DNA from: Tersicoccus sp. Bi-70
GTDB lineage: Bacteria > Actinomycetota > Actinomycetes > Actinomycetales > Micrococcaceae
Length of the DNA stretch: 64,000 nucleotides
Direction: 5' to 3'
Assembly: GCF_001968825.1 (NCBI RefSeq)
Contig: NZ_MIEU01000016.1
Coordinates: forward strand, 186,001 to 250,000
Shown here: in pieces, positions 32,337 through 42,227 of the stretch
How the letters are laid out: the number at the start of each line of letters is the position of its first letter
How positions within the stretch are numbered: the stretch's first letter is position 1
Translations under genes and position numbers: made by a program
The notes under the pieces: generated by a model
What the model was told of the DNA's origin: nothing
Database searches by the model: none
The model's input: the letters and a program-made list of their open reading frames with translations, nothing else

Positions 32337-35135
32337 TCAGGCGCGGTGCCGAGGCCCGCGGCCGGACGACCCGGAACCCGCATCGGTGTCCGCCGGGACG
32401 TCCCGGTCGCCCGACGCCGCCGCCGCGTGACGACCCCCGCCGGACGGAGCGCCCGAAGCAGACGGGACCCCGCCGGACGGCGCACCCGAGCCGGCCGAGC
32501 CAGCCGAGCCGGAGCCTGCCGAGCCGGCGGCCGACGACGCCGCACCGCCGGACGGCGCACCCACCGACACCAGCTCGTCGTCGCGCCCCTGCGGCGTGAA
32601 CGCAGACGGATCCGAGCTCGCCACCGCCGGGATCGGGCCCGTCGCCGGGTGCTCGCGCTCCAGCTTGGCGCCCTCGACGTCGACGTCCGGCAGGATCCGG
32701 TCGAGCCACCGCGGCAGCCACCAGGCCGACCGGCCGAGCAGGTGCATCACGGCGGGGATGAGCAGCATCCGCACCAGGAACGCGTCGACGAGGACGCCGA
32801 AGCCGAGACCGAAGCCGATCGGCCGGATCGTCGAAGACTCCGAGAAGATGAAGCCCGAGAACACGGACGTCATGATGATCGCCGCCGCCGTCACCACGGC
32901 GCGGCCGGCGTGCAGACCGCGCTGCACCGACACCCTGGCCTCGTGCCCGTGGGCGTACGCCTCCCGCATGCCGGAGACGAGGAACAGCTGGTAGTCCATC
33001 GCGAGGCCGAAGAGGATGCCGATCTCGATGATGGGCAGGAAGCTCAGGATCGGCGCCGGGTCGTGCACCCCGAAGACGGCGCCGAGCCAGCCGAACTGGT
33101 AGATCGCGGTGATCCCCCCGAAGGTCGCGAGCAGCGACAGGACGAAGCCGAGTGTCGCCGTCAGCGGCACCAGGATGGACCGGAACACCAGGATGAGGAT
33201 CAGCAGCGACAGCCCGACGACGACCACCAGGTAGATCGGCAGCACGGTGGCGAGGTTGGTCGAGACGTCGATGTTGGCGCTGGCGTTGCCCGCGACGCCC
33301 AGCGTGGCCCGGCCGCCGTCGACGTCGACGGAGACGCCCCGCAGATCGCGGACGAGCTGCTCGGTCGTCTCACTGTCCGGTCCGCTGGTCGGCACCACCT
33401 GGAAGGCGATGACGGTGCGGTCGTCCGAGGCGCCGATGGGGGCGACGGCGGCGACGTTCTGCTGACCGGCGATGGCGCGGCCGATGGTCACCTCCGTCGC
33501 GGTCACGTCCGCCTGGGCCACCGGCTCCGGCAGCTCCGCGACGGCCAGCAGCGGACCGTTCTGGCCGGCGCCGAACTTCTGCTCGAGCGTCTTGTACGCC
33601 TTGTACTGGGTCGACTCGGTGGCCTCGGAGGCCCCCGAGGGCAGCCCGAGTCGCATCTGCGTGGCCGGCAGGGCGATGACGACGAGCACGATGACGCCGG
33701 CCACCAGGGTGACGATGGCCCGCCACGTGGACATCGGGGTGGTCGGCAGGCGCGGGGCCGTACCGTCCCGCCCGATCGCCGCACGCTCCTTCTTCTTCAG
33801 GATCCGCACCCCGACCAGGGACAGCAGCGCGGGCGTGAGGGTGATGGCGATGATGATCGCCACCAGGACCGCGCCGGCGCCGACCGTGCCCATCAGGCCG
33901 AGGAACGGGATGCCGGTGATGTTCAGGGCGAGCAGGGCGACGATGACGGTGGATCCGGCGAACACGACCGCGTTGCCGGACGTGCCGTTGGCCAGGCCGA
34001 TCGACTCGTGCACGGACATCCCGCGCTTGAGCTGGGACCGGTGCCGGTTGAGGATGAACAGCGAGTAGTCGATGCCGACCGCCAGCCCCAGCATCACGCC
34101 GAGCACCGGGGTCACCGAGATGAACTCGACGAGGTTGGAGAACGAGAGGGCCGCGAGCGAGGCGACCGCCACCCCGAGGATGGCGCTGACCAGCGGAAGC
34201 GCGGCGCCGATCACGGTGCCGAGCATGACCAGCAGCACGATGGCGGCGATGATGACACCGACGATCTCGCCGGGGCCGAGCACGCTGGGCACGCCCTGCG
34301 CGATGTCGTGGGAGACCTCGACCTGCACGCCGGCGATCCCGGCCTTCTCCGCCTTGTCGCTGATGGCCTGCTTCTGCGGCTGCGGTGTCGCGAACGTCGA
34401 CTGGTCGAAGCGGATGGTGCCGATCGCGGCGCTGCCGTCCTCGGAGACGACCCGGATGTTCTTCGACAGGTCCAGCAGCGCGGCGCCCTGCTCCAGCTTC
34501 GTCTGCTGGGTCTGCAGCGTGGCGCGCCCGTCGGTGATCTGCTTCTGACCCGCGGCCAGCTGCGGGGTCTGCGCGTCGAGCTGCGCCTGGGCACGGTCCA
34601 GCTGCGGCTTCGCGAAGGCGTACTGGCCGGCGGCCTGCGCCTGCGACTTCTTCTGGTCGAGCTGCTGCTGCGCCTGGGCGAGCTGCGTGCGCCCCGCGTC
34701 GATCTTCTGCTGCGCGGCGTCGAGTCTGGCGCGGGCATCGGCGATCTGCGTCCGCCCGTCGGTGACCTTCGTCCGCGCGTCGTCGAGCTGCTTCTGCTGC
34801 GCGAACGGGTCGATGGCGTCCTTGACGCCGTCCATCGTCTTGATGCCCCCGAACAGCGCAGTGATCTCGCGCTTCTGGGCGTCGGTGAACGCCGCGCCGT
34901 TCTCGGTCGCGACGACGATGCTGCCCGAGCCGCCGGTGGCGGCCGGGAACTTCTCGGCCAGCCGGTCCTGGACCTTCTCCGTGGCGGTGCCGGGGATGGA
35001 GATCGCGGACGAGATGGTGCCGGAGAAGAGGGCGAACGTCCCGCCGGAGATGGCGAGCACGAGGATCCAGCTGATGATCACCAGCCAGTGCCTGCTGGCG
35101 CAGAACCGCCCGAGGCGGTAGAGGAGACCGGCCAT
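32337..35135 (-). CDS. MMPL/RND-family transporter
   Basis: A 932-residue membrane protein of the MmpL/RND type, with two halves of about six helices. The first helix (LVIISWILVLAISGGTFALF) is followed by a large extracellular loop containing a long coiled coil (residues ~110-215, with DDARTKVTDGRTQIADARARL-type heptads). The first helical bundle then contains LGLAVGIDYSLFIL (the conserved G-x-D-Y). The second half has FGLAMDYQLFLVSGMREAYAHG. The C-terminal ~90 residues are Ser/Gly/Pro-rich. Such proteins export lipids or drugs. ATG 35135 has AAAGGAG upstream. It follows a TetR gene by 91 bases, probably as one operon. Confidence 0.92.
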   Translation of the reverse strand: MAGLLYRLGRFCASRHWLVIISWILVLAISGGTFALFSGTISSAISIPGTATEKVQDRLAEKFPAATGGSGSIVVATENGAAFTDAQKREITALFGGIKTMDGVKDAIDPFAQQKQLDDARTKVTDGRTQIADARARLDAAQQKIDAGRTQLAQAQQQLDQKKSQAQAAGQYAFAKPQLDRAQAQLDAQTPQLAAGQKQITDGRATLQTQQTKLEQGAALLDLSKNIRVVSEDGSAAIGTIRFDQSTFATPQPQKQAISDKAEKAGIAGVQVEVSHDIAQGVPSVLGPGEIVGVIIAAIVLLVMLGTVIGAALPLVSAILGVAVASLAALSFSNLVEFISVTPVLGVMLGLAVGIDYSLFILNRHRSQLKRGMSVHESIGLANGTSGNAVVFAGSTVIVALLALNITGIPFLGLMGTVGAGAVLVAIIIAITLTPALLSLVGVRILKKKERAAIGRDGTAPRLPTTPMSTWRAIVTLVAGVIVLVVIALPATQMRLGLPSGASEATESTQYKAYKTLEQKFGAGQNGPLLAVAELPEPVAQADVTATEVTIGRAIAGQQNVAAVAPIGASDDRTVIAFQVVPTSGPDSETTEQLVRDLRGVSVDVDGGRATLGVAGNASANIDVSTNLATVLPIYLVVVVGLSLLILILVFRSILVPLTATLGFVLSLLATFGGITAIYQFGWLGAVFGVHDPAPILSFLPIIEIGILFGLAMDYQLFLVSGMREAYAHGHEARVSVQRGLHAGRAVVTAAAIIMTSVFSGFIFSESSTIRPIGFGLGFGVLVDAFLVRMLLIPAVMHLLGRSAWWLPRWLDRILPDVDVEGAKLEREHPATGPIPAVASSDPSAFTPQGRDDELVSVGAPSGGAASSAAGSAGSGSAGSAGSGAPSGGVPSASGAPSGGGRHAAAASGDRDVPADTDAGSGSSGRGPRHRA

Positions 35136-35226
35136 GCCGACTCGCTCCTTTCTCTCTGTGTGAGTGCTGTCGGGCCCGGCACCGCCGGGCTCCGTGAGGA
35201 TGGGATGCGGGTGCGGACCCGCGGGT

Positions 35227-35874
35227 TCAGGGGGTGGTGGCCGGGAGGTAGCCGTTGCGGACGCTGCCGAGCAGCCGGGTGAGCAGGTCCTCCCAGGTGG
35301 CACGCGCGTCGGCGTCGAGGCGGCCGTCCGTGCGCTCCACCCAGTGCCGGGCGATGACGATGACACCGCTCATCAGGGACTCGACGAGCAGCTCGGCCTC
35401 GAGCGGGTCCGCGGTGGGGTGGCGGCGCAGCACCTCGGCGAGCAGCCGCTCGGTGACGCGGGAGAAGGCGGCGTCGGTCAGCGGGGCCTTGCGGTCGTTC
35501 GCGGACGACGCGCCGCCGAGGATGCGCAGGATGGTGGCGATCGCGGCGGGCAGGTCCGCGTCGTGCATGGCGGCGGCGATCTCGTCGAACATGGCGGACC
35601 GGCTGCCGTCCCCCAGCGGGGTGCGGGCGATGCGGGCGAGGAAGTCGTCGACGACGACGGCGAGCGCGTCCTCGCACACGGTGAGGAAGAGGTCGTCCAG
35701 GGACGGGAAGTGGTTGAAGACCGTCCGACGCGACACGTCGGCGCGGGCGGCGAGCTCGTCGACGCCGAAGAAGGGGCCGCCGCGGTCCTCGATCAGCTCG
35801 CGGGCGGCGTCGACCAGCGCGGAACGGCGCTCCGCCTTCTGCGCAGCGCGACGGTCGAGGGTCGATCGGGTCAC
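35227..35874 (-). CDS. TetR-family transcriptional regulator
   Basis: A 215-residue regulator. The N-terminal DNA-binding domain (RRSALVDAARELIEDRGGPFFGVDELAARADVSRRTVFNHFPSLDDLF, residues ~17-64) is a full TetR helix-turn-helix. The rest is a helical ligand domain like those of the TetR_C_7 group. The start is a GTG with no strong ribosome site. The palindrome GTGCAA-TC-TTGCAC lies 15 bases before the start and is the likely self-operator. Placed directly before mmpL, it should repress that transporter and itself until a ligand, perhaps a transported compound, binds. Confidence 0.92.
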   Translation of the reverse strand: MTRSTLDRRAAQKAERRSALVDAARELIEDRGGPFFGVDELAARADVSRRTVFNHFPSLDDLFLTVCEDALAVVVDDFLARIARTPLGDGSRSAMFDEIAAAMHDADLPAAIATILRILGGASSANDRKAPLTDAAFSRVTERLLAEVLRRHPTADPLEAELLVESLMSGVIVIARHWVERTDGRLDADARATWEDLLTRLLGSVRNGYLPATTP

Positions 35875-35888
35875 GGTGACTACACTAG

Positions 35889-35902
35889 GTGCAATCTTGC
35901 AC
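35889..35902. promoter_or_regulatory. probable TetR operator
   Basis: A perfect 6-2-6 dyad, GTGCAA-TC-TTGCAC, 15 bases upstream of the tetR start codon and followed by a further tgcaaa half. Position and symmetry are those of an autoregulatory TetR site overlapping the promoter or start region. Confidence 0.65.
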
Positions 35903-35933
35903 TCGATGCAAATACCCTCGTGAAGAACATGAC

Positions 35934-35966
35934 GACGCCCCGCACCCCTGTCGGGTGCGGGGCGTC
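35934..35966 (-). terminator. terminator after gatB
   Basis: A 14-bp perfect stem, GACGCCCCGCACCC (35934-35947) with GGGTGCGGGGCGTC (35953-35966), and a 5-base loop, 18 bases past the gatB stop. The stem is strong and GC-rich without a clear T-run. It separates the gatCAB operon from the tetR promoter. Confidence 0.8.
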
Positions 35967-35983
35967 GATCGAGACGGACGGCG

Positions 35984-37486
35984 TCAGACGCCGAGCTTCT
36001 CCAGCACGATCTCGCGGACGCGGCCGGCGTCGGCCTGACCGCGGGTCGCCTTCATGACGGGCCCGATCAGGGCGCCGACGGCCTGGACCTTGCCGCTCCT
36101 GATCTTGGCGACGACGTCGGGCATGGCAGCGATCGCCTCGTCGACGGCCGCACCGAGCGCACCGTCGTCGGAGACCACGGCCAGGCCGCGGGCCTCGACG
36201 ATCTGGGCGGGCGTGCCCTCGCCGGCGAGTGCGTGCTCGAGCACCTGGCGGGCGATCTTGTCGTTGATCCGCCCCTCGGTGATCAGCGCATCCAGTTCGA
36301 CGATCAGCGTCGGGGTGGCGCCGACCTCGGTGGGCTCGACGTCGCGGGTCTTCGCGACGCGGGAGATCTCCCCCATCCACCACTTGCGGGCGACCGCGGC
36401 GGAGGCGCCGACGGCGATGGTGTCCTCGATCGCCTCGAGCACCCCGGCGTTGACGACGTCACGGAACTCGGCGTCGCTGTAGCCCCAGTCGGCCTTGAGC
36501 CGCTTGCGCCGCTCGGCCGGCGGCTCGGGCAGCGTCGCCCGCAGCTCCTCGATCCACTCGCGGCTGGTGACCACGGGCACGAGGTCCGGCTCCGGGAAGT
36601 ACCGGTAGTCGTCGGCGTCGGACTTGGGCCGCCCGGACGTCGTGGACCGGGTGTCCTCGTGCCAGTGCCGAGTCTCCTGCACGACCTTCTGTCCGGCGTT
36701 CAGCACGCCCGCGTGACGGGAGATCTCGTGCCGGACGGCGTGCTCGACGGCGCGCAGCGAGTTGACGTTCTTCGTCTCGGACCGGGTGCCGAAGACGGTG
36801 GCGCCCTTGGGCATCAGGGAGACGTTGGCGTCGCAGCGGACGTTGCCGCGCTCCATCCGCGCGTCGGAGATACCCAGGCCCTTGACGATCTCGCGGACCG
36901 CGGCCACGTAGGCCCGGGCGAGCTCCGGGGAGCGGGCACCGGCGCCGACGATCGGCTTGGTGACGATCTCGATCAGCGGCACGCCGGCCCGGTTGTAGTC
37001 GACCAGGGAGTAGTCGGCGCCCTGGATGCGGCCGGCCGCGCCACCGAGGTGGGTCAGCTTGCCGGCGTCCTCCTCCATGTGGGCCCGCTCGATCTCGACG
37101 CGGAACACCTCGCCGTCCTCGAGCTCGATGTCCAGGTACCCGTCGTGGGCGATCGGCTCGTCGTACTGGGAGGTCTGGAAGTTCTTCGGCGTGTCCGGGT
37201 AGAAGTAGTTCTTCCGGGCGAAGCGGCAGGACGGCGCGATCGAGCAGTTCAGCGCCAGGCCGAGCTTGATCGCGGACTCCACGGCGGTCTTGTTCACCAC
37301 CGGCAGCACGCCGGGCAGACCGAGATCCACCGGCGCGACGTTGGTGTTCGGCGTGTCTCCGAAGGCGTTGGGGGCGGCGGAGAACATCTTCGTCTTCGTG
37401 TTCAGCTCGACGTGCACCTCGAACCCGAGGACCGGGTCGTAGGTCGCCAGCGCCTCGTCGAAGGGAACCAGGGTCTCGGTGCTCAC
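35984..37486 (-). CDS. gatB: Asp-tRNA(Asn)/Glu-tRNA(Gln) amidotransferase subunit B
   Basis: The 500-residue GatB subunit binds misacylated tRNA, activates the Asp/Glu side chain with ATP and receives ammonia from GatA. Signatures include [20 protein letters not shown] at the N-terminus, [18 protein letters not shown], the [10 protein letters not shown] metal-binding region, and a C-terminal helical YqeY/tail domain from about residue 340. The start overlaps the gatA stop as ATGA. Its presence shows that Gln- and/or Asn-tRNA are made indirectly in this organism. Confidence 0.97.
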   Translation of the reverse strand: MSTETLVPFDEALATYDPVLGFEVHVELNTKTKMFSAAPNAFGDTPNTNVAPVDLGLPGVLPVVNKTAVESAIKLGLALNCSIAPSCRFARKNYFYPDTPKNFQTSQYDEPIAHDGYLDIELEDGEVFRVEIERAHMEEDAGKLTHLGGAAGRIQGADYSLVDYNRAGVPLIEIVTKPIVGAGARSPELARAYVAAVREIVKGLGISDARMERGNVRCDANVSLMPKGATVFGTRSETKNVNSLRAVEHAVRHEISRHAGVLNAGQKVVQETRHWHEDTRSTTSGRPKSDADDYRYFPEPDLVPVVTSREWIEELRATLPEPPAERRKRLKADWGYSDAEFRDVVNAGVLEAIEDTIAVGASAAVARKWWMGEISRVAKTRDVEPTEVGATPTLIVELDALITEGRINDKIARQVLEHALAGEGTPAQIVEARGLAVVSDDGALGAAVDEAIAAMPDVVAKIRSGKVQAVGALIGPVMKATRGQADAGRVREIVLEKLGV

Positions 37487-39048
37487 TTCTCGCCTCCGGT
37501 GGTGGTCAGGGATGCGTCGTCCCGCGCGGACAGCAGGTCCGGCGCCTTCTCCAGCAGCGGGCCGCCCCAGCGGCGCACCAGCAGCCGCTCGAGCGCGGCA
37601 CCGGCCCGGTACAGCCGCTCGTCCTCGCGGGCGGGGGCGAGCAGCTGGATGCCGGCCGGCAGCCCGTCCTCGGTGGCCAGGCCGCTCGGCAGGGACAGGC
37701 CCGGCACGCCGGCCAGGTTGGCCGGGATGGTGGCGACGTCGTTGAGGTACATGGCCAGCGGGTCGTCCGTCTTCTCCCCCAGCCGGAACGCCGTCGTGGG
37801 CGCTGTCGGGGAGATCAGGATGTCGGCCTGCTCGAACGCGGCGTCGAAGTCGCGCTGGACGAGCGTGCGCACCTTCTGCGCCGAGCCGTAGTAGGCGTCG
37901 TAGTAGCCGGCGGACAGGGCGTAGGTGCCGAGGATGATGCGGCGCTTCGCCTCGTCCCCGAATCCGGCGGCACGGGTCGCGGCCATCACGCGCTCGATGG
38001 TCATCGGGCCCTCGGTGGGCAGCGTGCGCAGTCCGTACCGCACGCCGTCGAACTTGGCCAGGTTCGAGGAGACCTCGGACGGCATGATCAGGTAGTAGGC
38101 CCCGAGGGCGTACTGGAAGTGCGGGCAGGAGACCTCGACGATCTCGGCCCCGGCCTCGCGCAGCAGGTCGAGCGACTCGTGGAAGCGGTCCAGCACACCG
38201 GCCTGGTAACCCTCACCCTGCAGCTCGGTGACGACACCGATGCGCAGCCCCTCGACGCTGCCGTCGACCGCGGCCGCGGATGCGGCCGCCGCGAACGCGG
38301 CCACCGGGTCGGCGAGCGAGGTGGAGTCGCGCGGGTCGTGGCCGCCGATCAGCTCGTGCAACAGGGCCGCGTCCTCGACGGTGCGGGCGACGGGGCCGAT
38401 CTGGTCCAGCGACGAGGCCATCGCGATGGCGCCGTACCGGGACACGCCACCGTAGGTCGGCTTGACGCCGACGGTGCCGGTGACGGCGGCGGGCTGGCGG
38501 ATCGATCCGCCGGTGTCGGTGCCCAGGGCCAGCGGCGCCTCGAAGGCGGCGACGGCGGCGGCGGATCCGCCACCGGAGCCGCCGGGAATCCGGTCCAGGT
38601 CCCACGGGTTGTGGGTGTCCCCGAATGCGGAGTGCTCGGTCGAGGAGCCCATGGCGAACTCGTCGAGGTTGGTCTTGCCGAGGATCGGCAGCTTCGCGGC
38701 GCGGATCTTCTCGACCACGGTCGCGTCGTAGGGGCTCATCCAGCCCTCGAGGATGCGGGAGCCCGCCGTCGTCGGCTGCCCAACGGTGACGATGAGGTCC
38801 TTGATCGCGATCGGGACGCCGGCGAGCCGGTGCATGCTCTCCCCCGCGGCGCGGGCGGCATCCACCTCGGCGGCGACGGCGAGCGCCTCCTCGGCGTTGA
38901 CGTGCAGGAAGGCGTGGACGGCGCCGTCGACGGCGGCGATCCGATCCAGGTGCGCCTGCGTCAGCTCGACGGAGGTGATCTCGCCGGCGGCGAGCTTCTC
39001 CGCCATCTGCGCGGCGGTCAGGGTGATCAGGTCGGCGGTCACGCTCAC
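37483..39048 (-). CDS. gatA: Asp-tRNA(Asn)/Glu-tRNA(Gln) amidotransferase subunit A
   Basis: A 521-residue amidase-signature subunit that releases ammonia from glutamine for GatB. The catalytic Lys is in [11 protein letters not shown], and the two serines are in [13 protein letters not shown] and [13 protein letters not shown], giving the Ser-cisSer-Lys triad. [13 protein letters not shown] and GRYDAYY-like sequence ([16 protein letters not shown]) are GatA-typical. The GTG start overlaps the gatC stop as GTGA. Confidence 0.97.
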   Translation of the reverse strand: MSVTADLITLTAAQMAEKLAAGEITSVELTQAHLDRIAAVDGAVHAFLHVNAEEALAVAAEVDAARAAGESMHRLAGVPIAIKDLIVTVGQPTTAGSRILEGWMSPYDATVVEKIRAAKLPILGKTNLDEFAMGSSTEHSAFGDTHNPWDLDRIPGGSGGGSAAAVAAFEAPLALGTDTGGSIRQPAAVTGTVGVKPTYGGVSRYGAIAMASSLDQIGPVARTVEDAALLHELIGGHDPRDSTSLADPVAAFAAAASAAAVDGSVEGLRIGVVTELQGEGYQAGVLDRFHESLDLLREAGAEIVEVSCPHFQYALGAYYLIMPSEVSSNLAKFDGVRYGLRTLPTEGPMTIERVMAATRAAGFGDEAKRRIILGTYALSAGYYDAYYGSAQKVRTLVQRDFDAAFEQADILISPTAPTTAFRLGEKTDDPLAMYLNDVATIPANLAGVPGLSLPSGLATEDGLPAGIQLLAPAREDERLYRAGAALERLLVRRWGGPLLEKAPDLLSARDDASLTTTGGEK

Positions 39049-39344
39049 TGCTCCTCGTCCAGGATGGCCGGGACCTTGAAGCGACCGTCCTCCTCGTCGG
39101 GGGCGCCGGAGAGCGCCTGCTCCTGGGTCAGGGTCTCCCCCACGGTGTCCTCGCGGAACACGTTGGACAGCGGGAGGGGGTGGCTGGTGGCGGGGACGTC
39201 GTCGCCGGCCACCTGCGAGATGGAGGCGATCGAGTCGACGATCACCGCCAGCTCGCCGGCCATGGTCTCCAGCTCCGTCTCGGACATCTCGATGTGGGCG
39301 AGCCGCGCCAGGTGGGCGACGTCGTCACGACTGATCTGAGCCAC
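39045..39344 (-). CDS. gatC: Asp-tRNA(Asn)/Glu-tRNA(Gln) amidotransferase subunit C
   Basis: The 99-residue GatC subunit wraps around GatA and stabilises the GatCAB complex. The N-terminal [23 protein letters not shown] helix and the central LRED-like turn ([12 protein letters not shown]) are typical. GTG 39344 is preferred: AGGAGG lies just ahead of it, although only three bases away. It is the first gene of the gatCAB operon, and its promoter should be in the 168 bases shared with the divergent CtaG-like gene. Confidence 0.93.
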   Translation of the reverse strand: MAQISRDDVAHLARLAHIEMSETELETMAGELAVIVDSIASISQVAGDDVPATSHPLPLSNVFREDTVGETLTQEQALSGAPDEEDGRFKVPAILDEEQ

Positions 39345-39512
39345 AGTCCTCCTCAAAAGACACGGGTGGGTTTTCCGCCCTCCATCCTACGGCGGCCCGC
39401 CGAGGGGAACGACGACGCCCGGCCAGACCCCGCTCAGCCGACGGTGGCAGGATGGCGGGCGGGCCAGCTCGTGCGCCCTTCTCGTCCGTTCCACCGCAGA
39501 TCCGAGACACCG

Positions 39513-40412
39513 ATGCCGCCGCTGCAAGTCCTCCTCTCCTCCTGGACCCTCGACCCGGTGGCCCTCGTGCTCGTCGGGCTGGCCGCGGCCGGCTACGTGC
39601 GGGGCCTGCGGGCCGTGCACCGGGCGGGCGGACACTGGCCGGTGTGGCGCACGCTGGCCTTCCTCGTCCTCGGGCTCGGCTCGTTCGTCGTGCTCAGCTG
39701 CGGGTTCGTGGGCGTCTACTCCTCGACGCTGCGCTGGGCCTTTGCGGTCAAGCTCAGCCTCGACCTGTTCCTCGTCCCGATGCTCGTCGGCCTCGGCCGA
39801 CCGGTGACCCTGGCGCGCGCCGCCCTCGGCCCCGTCGGTCGCGGACGGCTGGAGCGCTGGGCCACCAGCCGGCCGGTGCGCCTGGTGAGCAACCCGATCC
39901 TGGCGCCTTTAATCGGCTTCGTGCTGTTCATGTCGTTCGTGACCCCGTGGTCGTTCACGCTGCGGACCTCTCCCGCGATCGGCGTCGTGCTGACGGTGCT
40001 GGTGCCGCTCGTCGGGCTACTGATGATCCTGCCGAACACGGAGGAGGCCTTCTTCGCCCGCGTCGGCGGCCTGTTGATGCTCGAGTTCGTGTTCGTCTTC
40101 GCCGAACTGCTGCTCGACGCGATTCCCGGCGTGATCGTGCGGCTCAGCGGTCAGGTGCTCGACCAGCACGCGGCCGCCGGGGCGGGGCTGCCGTGGTTCC
40201 CGAATCCGCTGCGGGACCAGCAGCTCGCGGGTGACAGCCTGTGGTTCATCGCCGAGATCATCGACCTGCCACTGATCATCCTGATGTTCGTCCGCTTCTC
40301 CCGTACCGATGCGACGGAGGCCCGGTCCTTCGACGAGTTGACCGAGGACGAGTTCACCGCCCTGTCCCAGGCCCACCTCGGGCACCGGCCGACACCGCCC
40401 GCCGAGGGCTGA
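39513..40412 (+). CDS. CtaG-type membrane protein (cytochrome c oxidase assembly family)
   Basis: A 299-residue membrane protein with about seven helices, resembling the caa3-type CtaG family found in actinobacteria and bacilli and linked to cytochrome oxidase assembly or copper handling. Features are the HRAGGHWPVWRTLAFLVLG opening, LDLFLVPMLVGLGRPVTLA, and the long helix pair around IIDLPLIILMFVRFSRTDATEA. Some expected His ligands are not obvious, so the exact role is open. The acidic C-tail (DELTEDEFTAL) is cytoplasmic. ATG 39513 begins the family-like part. Confidence 0.72.
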   Translation: MPPLQVLLSSWTLDPVALVLVGLAAAGYVRGLRAVHRAGGHWPVWRTLAFLVLGLGSFVVLSCGFVGVYSSTLRWAFAVKLSLDLFLVPMLVGLGRPVTLARAALGPVGRGRLERWATSRPVRLVSNPILAPLIGFVLFMSFVTPWSFTLRTSPAIGVVLTVLVPLVGLLMILPNTEEAFFARVGGLLMLEFVFVFAELLLDAIPGVIVRLSGQVLDQHAAAGAGLPWFPNPLRDQQLAGDSLWFIAEIIDLPLIILMFVRFSRTDATEARSFDELTEDEFTALSQAHLGHRPTPPAEG

Positions 40413-40463
40413 CGCCGTCCGGTGCCGCGCGGGATCGCCGCGCCGCATTGCCGCGTTGTTCGT

Positions 40464-40509
40464 CGAATGCCCCGTCGTTCGCGGCAATCCGTGAACGACG
40501 GGGCATTCG
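40464..40509. terminator. 17-bp perfect hairpin between convergent genes
   Basis: CGAATGCCCCGTCGTTC (40464-40480) and its exact complement (40493-40509) enclose a 12-base loop between the CtaG-like gene and the CitMHS gene, whose stops face each other. The loop's gcggcaat can also pair with attgccgc at 40447-40454, giving an alternative fold. A bidirectional terminator is most likely. Confidence 0.75.
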
Positions 40510-40540
40510 CCGCGCTGTTCGAGGTCGTCGACGGAGCCGG

Positions 40541-42040
40541 CTACCCGATGCCGACCGCCGTCGTCGCCACGCCGATGCCCAGCATCACCAGGCTGACGAC
40601 GGCGGCGCGCCACAGCACCTTGCGGTGGTGGTCGCCGAGGTCCACGTTGGCCAGGGAGACGAGCAGCAAGATGGCCGGGACCAGCGGGGACTGCAGGTGG
40701 AAGGGCTGACCGGTGATCGCCGCGCGGGCCATGTCGGCCGCGCCGACGCCGTAGTGACCGGCGGTCTCGCTGAGCACCGGCAACACCCCGAAGTAGAACG
40801 CGTCGTTGCTCATGAAGAACGTCATCGGGATGGAGAGGATGCCGGTGATGACGGCCATGAACGGCCCGAGCGCCGGCGGGATCACCGAGACGAGCCACTG
40901 GCTCATGGCGTCGACCATGCCGGTGCCCGAAAGCACCCCGGTCAGCACCGCGGCGGCCATCACCATGGAGACGACGGCGACGACGGACGGCGCGTGCGCC
41001 ACGATCTGTCGCGCCTGCCCCTTGACGTGCGGGAAGTTGACGATCAGGGCGATCGCGGAGCCGACCATGAAGATGTACGGCAGCGGCAGCACGTCGGCGA
41101 CCAGTAACACCATGATGGCGACGGTCAGGGCCAGGTTGAACCAGATCAGCTTCGGCCGCAGGGTCTCCCGGGTCGGGTCCAGCGCCGTCCCGGCCATCGC
41201 GGAGCCACCGTCCGTCCCGGCGTGGTTCGTCCCGGCGCCGTTCGTCCCGCTCTCACCGGTGCCCGTACCGCCGCCCACGCCGGCCTCGGGCCGGTTCAGG
41301 ACGGCCGTGCCGGTGCCACCGCGGGAGCCCCCGCCGACCGTCGCGGTCCGCGCCACGGCTCCCCGCGCCCACCGCTCGCCCGTGCCGCGGACGGTACCGG
41401 CCCCGGAGGTCTCGAGGCTCACGGTGCCGCCGAGCCGGCGTCGCTCCCGCAGGCCCAGGTGCCAGGCGAACAGCAGGGTGACGAGCAGGCCGGCGATCAG
41501 CGACGGGACCATCGGCACGAACACGTCGGCGACCGGGATCTTCAGGGCCGTCGCGGCGCGGGCGGTGGGGCCGCCCCACGGCAGGATGTTCATCGTGCCG
41601 TTGGCCAGGCCCGCCACGCAGGTGAGCACCACCGGGCTCATGCCGAGCCGCAGGTACACCGGCACCATGGCGGCGGTCGTGAGGATGAAGGTGGTCGACC
41701 CGTCGCCGTCCAGGGAGACGGCCGCGGCGAGCACCGCGGTCCCGACGACGACCTTGGCCGGGTCGTTGCCGAAGCGGCGCAGGATGAACCGCACCAGCGG
41801 GTCGAACAGCCCGACGTCGATCATCAGGCCGAAGTAGATGATGGCGAACATCAGCAGGGCGGCGGTGGAGGTCATCGACTTCATGGCGTCCATGACCATG
41901 TCGCCGATGCCGAGACCCGCGCCGGCGAACAGGCCGAAGATGGTGGGGACGACGATCAGCGCCACGACCGGGGTGAGCTTCCTGGTCATGATCAGCGTCA
42001 TGAAGACGAGGATCATGGCGAAGCCGAGGATGACGAGCAT
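40541..42040 (-). CDS. CitMHS-family citrate/metal symporter
   Basis: A 499-residue transporter of the citrate-Mg2+:H+ / citrate-Ca2+:H+ symporter family. Family features are the repeated long hydrophobic helices, SLDGDGSTTFILTTAAMVPVY, the LPWGGPTARAATALK motif and the C-terminal FFMSNDAFYFGVLPVL, which mirrors the first half. A polar, Gly/Thr-rich insert at residues ~215-290 joins the two halves and looks like low-complexity filler. AGGAG precedes the ATG. The gene is divergent from a CitA/CitB-type two-component system, the usual regulator of citrate uptake. Confidence 0.92.
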   Translation of the reverse strand: MLVILGFAMILVFMTLIMTRKLTPVVALIVVPTIFGLFAGAGLGIGDMVMDAMKSMTSTAALLMFAIIYFGLMIDVGLFDPLVRFILRRFGNDPAKVVVGTAVLAAAVSLDGDGSTTFILTTAAMVPVYLRLGMSPVVLTCVAGLANGTMNILPWGGPTARAATALKIPVADVFVPMVPSLIAGLLVTLLFAWHLGLRERRRLGGTVSLETSGAGTVRGTGERWARGAVARTATVGGGSRGGTGTAVLNRPEAGVGGGTGTGESGTNGAGTNHAGTDGGSAMAGTALDPTRETLRPKLIWFNLALTVAIMVLLVADVLPLPYIFMVGSAIALIVNFPHVKGQARQIVAHAPSVVAVVSMVMAAAVLTGVLSGTGMVDAMSQWLVSVIPPALGPFMAVITGILSIPMTFFMSNDAFYFGVLPVLSETAGHYGVGAADMARAAITGQPFHLQSPLVPAILLLVSLANVDLGDHHRKVLWRAAVVSLVMLGIGVATTAVGIG

Positions 42041-42227
42041 GAGGACTCCTGGGGTGCGTTCGGCGTCACAGCGGCGTGACGACCGTCACCGACCCTAGGG
42101 TGAGCGCGGCCACGTCGTCCCGGTTCCGCGCGCTTCCCGGCATAGTGCGCGTTCGGCACGTTCTGCGCATTGTGCTCACGCCCGGTTCCGCTCCTCCGGG
42201 CGGCGTGATGGGGGCAGACTGGACGCC

